Positions 1-6,549 of a stretch of DNA of 21,399 bases are shown here, one piece after another. This DNA is from an uncultured Eubacteriales bacterium (GTDB lineage Bacteria; Bacillota; Clostridia; Oscillospirales; Oscillospiraceae), in assembly GCA_900549705.1 (NCBI GenBank), contig URPI01000023.1, positions 1 through 21,399 of the forward strand, read 5' to 3'. Within the stretch, counting starts at the first letter, position 1; the number at the start of each line of letters is the position of its first letter. The translations under genes were made by a program, and so were the position numbers. Below the pieces are notes generated by a model, which saw only the letters and a list, made by a program, of their open reading frames with translations, did no database searches and was not told where the DNA came from.

Positions 1-158
1 AAAAAGGTGGTAACCGGTGCGGTCACGCTGGGTGCAAAGCGCTTTGCCAGCTGATAGCACAGGATAACAGCTGCAAGAACCCCGAAGCCAATCCAGAACT
101 GGGTATTGGAAAAGGTCATGTAGCCGAAATTTTCAAGAAATTCCGATACTTGTTCCAT
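1..158 (-). CDS. N-terminal fragment of an unrecognised membrane protein (cut by window edge)
   Basis: The reading frame opens with ATG at 158 and stays open to the window edge, giving 52 residues. A GGAGGG ribosome binding site lies about 7 bases upstream, which supports the start. Residues 21-40 (from QFWIGFGVLAAVILCYQLA) form a likely membrane segment followed by a basic KR pair. I do not recognise the family from so short a piece. The short polar start followed by a TQFW-type hydrophobic segment is loosely reminiscent of MBOAT O-acyltransferases, but this is weak. It is the next gene after the GH3 enzyme on the same strand, 63 bases beyond its stop, with a 12-bp hairpin between them, so it may be the fourth gene of that operon. 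Confidence 0.6.
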   Translation of the reverse strand, partial: MEQVSEFLENFGYMTFSNTQFWIGFGVLAAVILCYQLAKRFAPSVTAPVTTF

Positions 159-184
159 AGGCGAACCCTCCATTTTTTCTGAGG

Positions 185-213
185 AGGAGACAGGAGTGGT
201 GCTCCTGTCTCCT
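185..213. terminator. Strong hairpin between the GH3 gene and the next gene
   Basis: A perfect 12-bp inverted repeat (185-196 with 202-213, built on GGAGACAGGAG) has a 5-base loop. It sits 8 bases past the GH3 stop. The T-rich run (TATTTTTATT, 217-226) lies on the side that follows the hairpin in the plus direction. In the minus direction, in which the genes run, the hairpin is followed by TCCTCAG and then A residues. As a terminator for the minus-strand operon it is therefore atypical. It may instead act as an RNA-stabilising or partially attenuating stem between two cistrons. Confidence 0.55.
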
Positions 214-221
214 GCCTATTT

Positions 222-2201
222 TTATTCGTAGCTCAGGCCGAAGCCATAATCATACAGGGGATTTTCCAGGTCAAAGGAGACATCTCCCTCCTGGGCGTTG
301 ACGCTCTCCATATTCCGGGGGAACTGCATGGGGGTCTTGCCGGTGGGATTGTTCATGCCGAATAGCGTTTCGGCAATGGCGATGCCGCCCTTGGCACCGG
401 GATAGTAGGCTTCCAGAATGGCATTGGTGTTTTCGTCGCACCAGGTCAGGATGTAGGGGCGGCCACCGGTAACAACGGTGATGACAGTCTTGCCGGAGGC
501 AACGGCTGCTTCCAGAATCTCCTGCTGGCTCTGCACGATTTCCAGGGTGTCATAGCCCCAAACCGGGTCATGCTGGTAGCTGGGCTCACCAATGGAGACG
601 ATAATCACGTCCGCCTGCTGTGCCAGCTCCTTGATAACCTCTACGTCCTCCTTCTCGGTCAGGACGGTGGTGTTCTCGCCGGCATAGGCTGCCACGGCAT
701 CGGCAATGGTCAGGCCGTCCTGGGCAGAGGACCAGCCGCCCACCAGGGAGTCCGTGTCAAAGGCGCGGGGGCCGCACACCAAAATGGTCTGCTTGGCATC
801 GGGGTTCAGGGGCAGTGCGCCATCGTTTTTCAGCAGAGTCATGGCCTCCCGGGCAGCCTGGAGGTTCACCTTCTGGTTTTCCTCATTGCCCACAAAGGAA
901 ACGGCGTAGTCCACGTCACAATAGGGATTCTCGAACATTCCCATCTCGAACTTGACCTTCACAATGCGGGTAGCCGCAGCGGTCAGGATGGCCTCGTCAA
1001 TCTTACCCTCCTGGGTGTATTCCTCCATCAAGTCAATCAGGCGGATGGATTCGCCGCCGATGCCATCCACGCGGCTCTGGGTCACGCCGATGAGAATGGC
1101 TTCTTCATCGGAGACTTCCTCGCCGGTCATGGTTCCCAGTGCTTCCTGAATGGCCCAAATCATGCCCCAGTCGGTCTGGATGATGCCGGTAAAGCCCATT
1201 TCATCCCGCAGCAAATCCTGCAAGGTGGCCTTGGAACCGATGGCGGAATTTTCCATATCCAGTGCCAGCGGCACGGAGTAGTATGGCATAATGGAAGCCA
1301 CATTCACTTCCAGGGCTGCATAGTAGGGCTTCAGGTGAATTTGCAGGGTTTCCTCGCTGGAAATAATGGGAGAGGTGTCCTTGCCCTCCATCTGGGGGCC
1401 TGCGCCGGGGAAGTGCTTCATGCAAGCCACGATGGAGCCGGTATTCAGACCATCCCTGCCGTTCTGGAAGGCTACCACCTGGGCAGTAACCATTTGGGTC
1501 ACCAGGTCGGGATCTTCACCGAAGGTCTCCATCACGCGACCCCAGCGGGGTTCGGAGGCAATGTCCGCCTCGGGAGACAATGTCATGCGGACACCAACCG
1601 CCAGATGCTCATCCCGGGCAATCTCAGCAAGCTTGGTGACCAGGGCTTCATCCCGGGTAGCCGCCAATGCCAGGTTGTGGGGGGTGACGGTGGCACCGGA
1701 AACATAGCTCAGTCCGTGGACAGAATCCATGGATACCAGTACGGGAACACCCAGCCGGGATTCCTCGGCGTACTCCTGAATGGTGTTCATGGTGGTGGCA
1801 GCGGCCTCCACACTGTTCAGCTCCCGGATCAGCAGCATACCGATGCCATATTCGCTGCAATAGTTCTTCAGATAGGGGGCAATCTTGCCGTCTGCCCGGG
1901 GCAGGTAGGTGGGATGCTGCATCTGGGCAATCTTTTCCCGCACCGTCATCTGGCTCACCAGGTCAGCCGCGCGCGTCTCGGCATCCTGCCGCCAGTCCTC
2001 ATAAACGTCCAGCTCGCCGTTGCCGTTGAGGTCGATGAACTGATAGCCATCCACCTCAAGGACGGATTTGGAATGGGGGTTCAATGTGGGCTGGGTGTAG
2101 GTTTCGCCCTCGGCAAAGGAAATGCCGGTGAGCATACTGGCGGTCATGGCGGCTGCGCCCAGCAGGGAAATGCCGCGCTTCCAAATATTCTTAGTCAACA
2201 A
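222..2201 (-). CDS. Secreted glycoside hydrolase family 3 (beta-glucosidase-like)
   Basis: This is a 659-residue GH3 enzyme, expected to release terminal beta-linked sugars outside the membrane. A Sec signal peptide covers residues 1-30 and ends ISFAEG. Residues 57-68 (DLNGNGELDVYE) form a complete EF-hand-type calcium loop just before the TIM barrel. The barrel carries MDSVHG, PHNLALAATRD, PRWGRVMETFGEDP and KHFPG. The likely nucleophile is D344 in GIIQTDWGM. The second alpha/beta domain follows (DGALPLN, LVCGPRAF), and the protein ends at YDYGFGLSYE, so the fibronectin-III tail of many GH3 enzymes is absent. The start is UUG at 2201: AAGGAGA lies 8-9 bases upstream, inside the sugar-binding protein gene, whose stop overlaps by 11 bases. 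No ATG in frame would keep a signal peptide. Translation is probably coupled to the upstream gene. Substrate linkage cannot be read from the sequence. Confidence 0.93.
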   Translation of the reverse strand: MLTKNIWKRGISLLGAAAMTASMLTGISFAEGETYTQPTLNPHSKSVLEVDGYQFIDLNGNGELDVYEDWRQDAETRAADLVSQMTVREKIAQMQHPTYLPRADGKIAPYLKNYCSEYGIGMLLIRELNSVEAAATTMNTIQEYAEESRLGVPVLVSMDSVHGLSYVSGATVTPHNLALAATRDEALVTKLAEIARDEHLAVGVRMTLSPEADIASEPRWGRVMETFGEDPDLVTQMVTAQVVAFQNGRDGLNTGSIVACMKHFPGAGPQMEGKDTSPIISSEETLQIHLKPYYAALEVNVASIMPYYSVPLALDMENSAIGSKATLQDLLRDEMGFTGIIQTDWGMIWAIQEALGTMTGEEVSDEEAILIGVTQSRVDGIGGESIRLIDLMEEYTQEGKIDEAILTAAATRIVKVKFEMGMFENPYCDVDYAVSFVGNEENQKVNLQAAREAMTLLKNDGALPLNPDAKQTILVCGPRAFDTDSLVGGWSSAQDGLTIADAVAAYAGENTTVLTEKEDVEVIKELAQQADVIIVSIGEPSYQHDPVWGYDTLEIVQSQQEILEAAVASGKTVITVVTGGRPYILTWCDENTNAILEAYYPGAKGGIAIAETLFGMNNPTGKTPMQFPRNMESVNAQEGDVSFDLENPLYDYGFGLSYE

Positions 2202-3558
2202 GGTTCCAGTCTCCTTTCACGCTGGCTTCTTTCAGCACGTTTACAATCTTGTTTGCAAAATATTCCGCATCATGGTCAGAGGAGGTTGCAAATTCCTGAA
2301 TCTGGGTCTGCAAGCTGGTGGAGGCACTCCAGGGCAGCGCCGTGCCATGGGTAAAGCTGGGGTACACCTTGATGCTGTCGCTCATGAGCTGCTCCTTGAA
2401 CTTCAGCGTCAGGGGGCAATAGGTATCATCAGGGGTATCGCTGTAGGGGGAGATGGACTCCTTCAGAGCGGAGAAAGAGGTCTGCACCTCCTGGGTGGAT
2501 ACGTTGTAGGCCCAACGGACACCCGCTTCCACATCGGCGGAGTCATTGCTGACCACGAAGCCGTCAATGCACATTCCGAACCACCCCTCCGTGCCGGGGA
2601 AGGTGAAGATGCCGTAGTCTTTGCCGTACTCCTGTCCCATGCTGGTCATCAGCGGCTGCATCCATGCACCCATAATCTGCATGGCATAGGTGCCCGCCAC
2701 CACCTGACCGGAGGCCTCATACCAGTCCCGGCTGGAATGGTCGGGTGCCACATAGTCCATCAGCTTCGCATAGGTGGACAGCACCTTTGTCACGTCCTCC
2801 ACATTGTAGATGCCGTTGATGAAGTCCTCATAAATCTGGGGGTCTGTACCCAGCATAATGTCCTCGAATACCTGGCTGGCAGGCCATCCCTTGCGGTCGC
2901 CCAAATCGATGGGATAACGTCCGTCAGGCAGCTTCTCCGCCAACTGGTCGCACAGGCTCCAGAATTCCTCCCAGGTAATATCCTCATGGTCGGGAAGCGC
3001 AATGCCCAGTTCCTCAAACACATGGATGTTGTAGAAAATAACATTGGACTTGTGGATGCCGATGGGCACAATGTACTTGTTGCCGTCAGAGGCGGTACAC
3101 AACTCCTCCAGGCCGGGCAGGGCACGCGCACTGAGCTTTCCATAATCCCAAACCTGATTCAGATTCAGCAGCATACCGGACTGGAGGTACGGCTCAATTT
3201 CCTGGCCGGGGTGCGCCTGGAAGGTCTCAGGGCTTTTTCCCGCCTGCTGCAATACCTTCACCTTCATCACCATCGCGCCGCCGGCACCGCCGGGGATGGC
3301 GTTGGACTTGGCCTTGATTTTGCTGTAGACATTCTTAAAGCCATCCACCACGCTCTCGATGGCGTTCTTTTCACCGCCGGCTGTCCACCAATGGTAAACG
3401 TTCACCGTTCCCTTTTCATCGGTGGTTTGCAGGATGGCAGGAATGTCCATGTCATCGGCGTTTTTCTTGGGGTTCTTCGCTGCGGAGGCGCTCAGGGGCA
3501 GGGCAGAAATTGCCAGTGCCGCCGCCAGCGCCAAGGCACATAACTTTTTCAGCTTCAT
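2191..3558 (-). CDS. Extracellular sugar-binding protein (ABC family 1, GtsA-like), no lipobox
   Basis: A 455-residue solute-binding protein. Residues 1-26 form a Sec signal ending LSASA/AKN. Cys7 lies too early for a lipobox, so the protein looks released rather than lipid-anchored, which is unusual for a Gram-positive binding protein. The motifs VYHWWTAGGEKNAI, PGGAGGAMVMKV and GKSPETFQAHPG match the glucose/mannose-type family (GtsA of Pseudomonas and its Thermus relatives). Later come WEEFWSLCDQL and FPGTEGWFGMCIDGFV, typical of the second lobe. ATG at 3558 is backed by AAAGGAG seven bases upstream. The gene lies 15 bases after the CBM9-like gene and overlaps the GH3 start. No permease or ATPase is visible in the window, so it either serves permeases encoded elsewhere or works as a ligand-capture or sensing protein. 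Confidence 0.92.
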   Translation of the reverse strand: MKLKKLCALALAAALAISALPLSASAAKNPKKNADDMDIPAILQTTDEKGTVNVYHWWTAGGEKNAIESVVDGFKNVYSKIKAKSNAIPGGAGGAMVMKVKVLQQAGKSPETFQAHPGQEIEPYLQSGMLLNLNQVWDYGKLSARALPGLEELCTASDGNKYIVPIGIHKSNVIFYNIHVFEELGIALPDHEDITWEEFWSLCDQLAEKLPDGRYPIDLGDRKGWPASQVFEDIMLGTDPQIYEDFINGIYNVEDVTKVLSTYAKLMDYVAPDHSSRDWYEASGQVVAGTYAMQIMGAWMQPLMTSMGQEYGKDYGIFTFPGTEGWFGMCIDGFVVSNDSADVEAGVRWAYNVSTQEVQTSFSALKESISPYSDTPDDTYCPLTLKFKEQLMSDSIKVYPSFTHGTALPWSASTSLQTQIQEFATSSDHDAEYFANKIVNVLKEASVKGDWNLVD

Positions 3559-3573
3559 TGTCTCGCTCCTTTA

Positions 3574-4386
3574 TCAGTCCACGAAGGTCAGCGTGCCCCA
3601 CAGGCTGGGGTTCTCGTCCACATTGTACATGGCAGGGGTGCGATCCTTGCCGGTGAGATTGGCAGAGGACTGCATCCGCAGGCTGTGAATGCCGGGGCAG
3701 GGCAGGTCAACGTCCAGAATGGAGAAGTCAAAGCCGATGCTCTTGCCTGCCTCGGGAATCAGCTGGGCAATCTGGTCGTTGGAGAAGTTGTGCAGGGGAA
3801 TCTTGCTCTCCCACACGATGCCGCCGTCGATGGAGACAATGGCAGCCTCGTAATCGTCAAACACCTGCTCGTCGCCGTACTCGCCCTGGGTCTCCCAGCC
3901 CTTGTTGTCCGCAATCATTTCCCGGTCAATGTAGTTAAAGAAATCGTACTGGTCCTTGTACTTGTCAGCAGACTGCACCAGCCGCCAGTCGGTGGCTTCG
4001 TAGGCAGTGCGGTTGGGGTCAGCGTCGGGGTTGGTGCTGAGGAACAGAATAACGGCATCCAGCTCATCCAGAGGGAAGCCCTCCCGGTAAACCAGCGGGG
4101 TGTCGTCCAGAATCTTCATGGCGAAATACAGGTTTTCTTCGTCCCACATGGCATACAGTTCAACGGAGCAGTCCGCTGCGCCGTCCCAGTGCTCAATCTG
4201 GTCAACAATCTGATTGTCGGAGTCAATGCGCAGACATTTTTCGGTGTCCCACTCGCTCAGGTCGCCATCTATCACGACCTCCCCCGCCTTGGGTGCCTCC
4301 AGATTTTTCTCGGAGTATGCGCAGGCATTTGCTGCAAGCCCCAGCACCACGGTCAGCGCCAGCAGCATGGAAACGATTTTCTTCAT
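3574..4386 (-). CDS. Secreted CBM9/DOMON-like carbohydrate-binding protein
   Basis: A 270-residue protein with a signal peptide (MKKIVSMLLALTVVLGLAANACA) and then a single carbohydrate-binding-family-9-like beta-sandwich. The family signature is visible as VIDGDLSEWD near the start, LYFAMKILDDTPL in the middle and ESKIPLHNF, FDFSILDVD and LWGTLTF at the end. In known CBM9 proteins such domains bind sugars, often chain ends. No catalytic domain is attached, which is less common. ATG at 4386 is preferred over ATG at 4392: the AAGGAGGT site ends only 2 bases before 4392 but 8 bases before 4386. It is the first gene of the CBM9, binding protein, GH3 unit and is divergent from the sensor kinase. 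The AANAC segment is a poor lipobox, so I read the product as secreted. Confidence 0.85.
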   Translation of the reverse strand: MKKIVSMLLALTVVLGLAANACAYSEKNLEAPKAGEVVIDGDLSEWDTEKCLRIDSDNQIVDQIEHWDGAADCSVELYAMWDEENLYFAMKILDDTPLVYREGFPLDELDAVILFLSTNPDADPNRTAYEATDWRLVQSADKYKDQYDFFNYIDREMIADNKGWETQGEYGDEQVFDDYEAAIVSIDGGIVWESKIPLHNFSNDQIAQLIPEAGKSIGFDFSILDVDLPCPGIHSLRMQSSANLTGKDRTPAMYNVDENPSLWGTLTFVD

Positions 4387-4443
4387 AGTCATTTACCTCC
4401 TTAATTTGTGGGGGATAGCACATCCCCGCCTCTTTCGTGTTTT

Positions 4444-4474
4444 ATTATAAATTAGTTCCCGCTTTTTCACTCAA
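4444..4474 (-). promoter_or_regulatory. Probable promoter of the CBM9/binding protein/GH3 operon
   Basis: On the minus strand a perfect TATAAT (4449-4444) has TTGAGT upstream (4474-4469). The spacer is 19 bases, longer than ideal. TTTATA two bases upstream would give 17. The predicted start would be near 4437, about 50 bases before the ATG at 4386. Confidence 0.55.
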
Positions 4475-4526
4475 AAGGATTCTGCACCCTTATATGCAAA
4501 AATACGGCATTCGTCTCACAATTGGG

Positions 4527-4561
4527 AATATCCGGCACAATCCCACAAAATATCCGGCACA
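4527..4561. promoter_or_regulatory. Direct repeat AATATCCGGCACA, 22-bp period (likely operator)
   Basis: AATATCCGGCACA occurs at 4527-4539 and again, identically, at 4549-4561. The 22-bp offset is two DNA turns, a spacing typical of AraC-type regulators that bind direct repeats on one face. The repeats lie between the divergent promoters of the CBM9 operon and the sensor kinase, about 50-85 bases upstream of the predicted kinase transcription start. Confidence 0.6.
4534..4551 (+). promoter_or_regulatory. Shared 18-bp motif, kinase-promoter copy
   Basis: GGCACAATCCCACAAAAT. It matches the copy at 6439-6456 in 14 of 18 positions, and both end 46 bases before the -10 box of their promoter. TTCAT is also aligned between the two promoters (4564-4568 and 6469-6473). 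It overlaps the 22-bp-period repeats, so the two signals may belong to one operator. Confidence 0.55.
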
Positions 4562-4594
4562 GCTTCATTGGGACTAGGATATTTTTCACAACTA

Positions 4595-4603
4595 TGTTAT
4601 AAT
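4595..4603 (+). promoter_or_regulatory. Extended -10 promoter of the sensor kinase
   Basis: TGTTATAAT gives an extended -10 (TGnTATAAT). The -35 position, 17 bases upstream, reads TAGGAT and is poor. This suggests a promoter that needs an activator bound upstream, which fits the repeats at 4527-4561. The predicted start is near 4610, followed by an AGGTGGTG ribosome binding site. Confidence 0.6.
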
Positions 4604-4631
4604 CGGGACATCAATATTAGGTGGTGTTTCC

Positions 4632-6392
4632 ATGCGTCTGAGCACAAAGATGATTTTGCTGTACTCCGTGGTGATTGCAGCAGCCCTGAGTATTTTTCTC
4701 TCCTATACCATTCAGTCCACCATGGAAGGAGCCAATAAGTTTACAGCCGCCCGCTTCGCCAACATGAGCGCCAGCATCAGTCTGGATATTCAGCAGGACA
4801 TCGACATGATGCGCATTACCCTGGAAACCCTGGCAGACAACACTTCCTTTCTCTCCGCCCTGAACCAATATGTGCGGGATGACAGCGGTGACAGGAAAAT
4901 GGGTACGGCTGCCCGGACGGCAGCCCTGCAGCAGCTGTATCAGTCCCCGCTGGTGGATCGGTACTACTGTGTTGCCTTCTTCAACGACCAGGGGCAGTAT
5001 TTTTCCAGCTCCTCCGACAAAGACAGTGAGCAGCCGGATACCCGCGCCCTGCTGGATGCCCTATCCGCCATTCCCGGCACCTATCTTCTCTCCCCCAACC
5101 AGCAGCTCATCACCCTTGACCCGCGGATACAGGTTTACGGCCTGATAGAACCCATCTTTTTCCACGGGAAGCTGCTGGGCTACCTGGCCGCCCTGAGCGA
5201 AATCAGTGCCTTTGACCACGTTCTGACCTTTGTTGACAACAGCAGTGAGGTAAACGTGGAGGTATTCACAGATGACGGCGCTCTGTTCTATTCCAGCCGA
5301 GGGCAGACCGTCCCCTTCCCCCTGGAGCTGCCACGGGACGAAATGCAGGACTGGACGGATCCGGAAACCCAAACCGTTTACAATGTGCTGCACACCTACC
5401 TGAATCCGCTGAGTCTCCACTTGTATATTTTACAGGATAATTCCATTTCCGTCCAGGGGCAGCAGACAATTATAAAAACCGCGCTGGAGCGGGGGCTTCT
5501 GATTGCACTGCCAGCCCTGGTGCTCATCACCCTGCTGTCCCTGAGCCTCACCCGCTCCATCCGCCGTCTGACCCAAAAGGTGCGCAAAACCTCCTCCAAG
5601 GGATTGCTGCTCAGTGACCCCGCCGCATTGGAAGCCCTCAACAACACCGTCACCTCCCCCCGGGACAAGGAGATTTATGCCCTGGAAATTGCCTACATTC
5701 AAATGATGGCAAAGCTGCGGGAGAATGCCGTCAATGAGCTTGCCTTGCGGGAGGGTGCGCTTCAGGCGCAGCTCAGCGCCCTGCAAACCCAGATTAACCC
5801 CCACTTTATTTATAACACCCTTAATATCATTTCCGCCAAATCCATGGAAAGCGGCAATCTGGAAATCATTGAGATTTGCAGTCAGTTTGCCTCCATGCTC
5901 CGCTACTCCACCGATACCCGCTCCCGCACCGCCACATTGGAGGAGGAGATTGAAAACGTCCGGGATTACCTGATGCTGGCCAAGGCACGGTATGAGGACA
6001 ATCTGGAATATGTCATTGATGTGCCCCGGTCACTTTACAGCATTGAGATACCGAAGCTTACCTTGCAGCCGTTGGTAGAAAACGCCCTGAACCACGGCTT
6101 TGACGGAAAAAACATCCTGCGCAAGCTCTCCATCATCGGCACACTTACCCAGAAGGAGCTGATTCTGACCATCCAGGACAACGGCAACGGTTTCTCGGCT
6201 GATATGCTGCATAGCCTCCGCCAGCGCATTGACGAAATTGAGCACGGGCTTGTTTCCATCGAAAAGTCCGGCGGACACATTGGCCTGGTCAATACCTGCC
6301 TGCGCCTTTACTACTACAGCAAAGGGGCCATGCACATGAGCATTCACAATGACGGCGGGGCGGTTATCACCCTCACCATGCCGATTCCGTAA
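4632..6392 (+). CDS. YesM-family sensor histidine kinase (orphan)
   Basis: A 586-residue membrane sensor kinase. TM1 spans about residues 7-27 and TM2 about 288-307, enclosing a large extracytoplasmic sensor domain of about 250 residues. A HAMP-like stretch (SIRRLTQKVRK) follows. The His_kinase domain has LQTQINPHFIYNTLN with the phospho-acceptor H391. The ATPase domain shows the N-box LVENALNHGF (N484), DNGNGF and HIGLVNTCLRL. This layout is that of YesM/LytS-type kinases, which normally phosphorylate an AraC-type response regulator (YesN) encoded next door. None is present: the next gene is a glycosyltransferase. The kinase is divergent from the secreted carbohydrate operon, so it may sense sugars directly or through the secreted binding protein; that is inference. 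AGGTGGTG precedes the ATG. Confidence 0.93.
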   Translation: MRLSTKMILLYSVVIAAALSIFLSYTIQSTMEGANKFTAARFANMSASISLDIQQDIDMMRITLETLADNTSFLSALNQYVRDDSGDRKMGTAARTAALQQLYQSPLVDRYYCVAFFNDQGQYFSSSSDKDSEQPDTRALLDALSAIPGTYLLSPNQQLITLDPRIQVYGLIEPIFFHGKLLGYLAALSEISAFDHVLTFVDNSSEVNVEVFTDDGALFYSSRGQTVPFPLELPRDEMQDWTDPETQTVYNVLHTYLNPLSLHLYILQDNSISVQGQQTIIKTALERGLLIALPALVLITLLSLSLTRSIRRLTQKVRKTSSKGLLLSDPAALEALNNTVTSPRDKEIYALEIAYIQMMAKLRENAVNELALREGALQAQLSALQTQINPHFIYNTLNIISAKSMESGNLEIIEICSQFASMLRYSTDTRSRTATLEEEIENVRDYLMLAKARYEDNLEYVIDVPRSLYSIEIPKLTLQPLVENALNHGFDGKNILRKLSIIGTLTQKELILTIQDNGNGFSADMLHSLRQRIDEIEHGLVSIEKSGGHIGLVNTCLRLYYYSKGAMHMSIHNDGGAVITLTMPIP

Positions 6393-6438
6393 CCGCTTTG
6401 CTTTTCGTCTATCTGCGCAAATACGGGTGTACATTATT

Positions 6439-6456
6439 GGCACAATTAGATAAAAT
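6439..6456 (+). promoter_or_regulatory. Shared 18-bp motif, polysaccharide-operon copy
   Basis: GGCACAATTAGATAAAAT, 14 of 18 identical to 4534-4551. It lies at the same distance from its -10 box (46 bases between motif end and -10). It also has the aligned TTCAT at 6469-6473. It occupies about -76 to -59 relative to the predicted start, a typical activator position. Confidence 0.5.
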
Positions 6457-6479
6457 CCCCTCGAACCGTTCATCTTCGT

Positions 6480-6508
6480 TTGACATTGTTCGTTTACAAA
6501 TTTATAAT
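6480..6508 (+). promoter_or_regulatory. Consensus sigma-A promoter of the polysaccharide operon
   Basis: TTGACA (6480-6485), exactly 17 bases, then TATAAT (6503-6508): a perfect match to the housekeeping consensus. The predicted start is near 6515. This rules out ATG 6511 as the start of the first gene and points to ATG 6550. Confidence 0.88.
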
Positions 6509-6511
6509 AAA

Positions 6512-6529
6512 TGTCGAATATTGTCGAAT
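6512..6529 (+). repeat. Tandem TGTCGAAT repeat over the transcription start
   Basis: TGTCGAAT occurs at 6512-6519 and 6522-6529, a 10-bp period (one helical turn). The pair straddles the predicted start of the polysaccharide operon, a position where a bound protein would repress. Confidence 0.5.
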
Positions 6530-6549
6530 TGAAAGAGGGGGACAGGCGC

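Noticed and set aside
570..2354. 594-codon open frame on the plus strand opposite the GH3 gene
   Set aside because: Its translation is low-complexity (G, H, Q and L rich) with no domain, and it lies antisense to a clear GH3 enzyme. It is a codon-bias shadow.
2122..3543. 473-codon open frame opposite the sugar-binding protein
   Set aside because: Antisense to a well-supported gene, no recognisable motif and no ribosome binding site.
3481..3558. Cys7 of the sugar-binding protein as a lipobox cysteine
   Set aside because: It lies right after the basic start, before the hydrophobic core. A lipobox Cys follows the core.
6511..6549. Upstream ATG for the first glycosyltransferase
   Set aside because: It lies before the predicted transcription start of the consensus promoter and has no ribosome binding site, whereas ATG 6550 has one.
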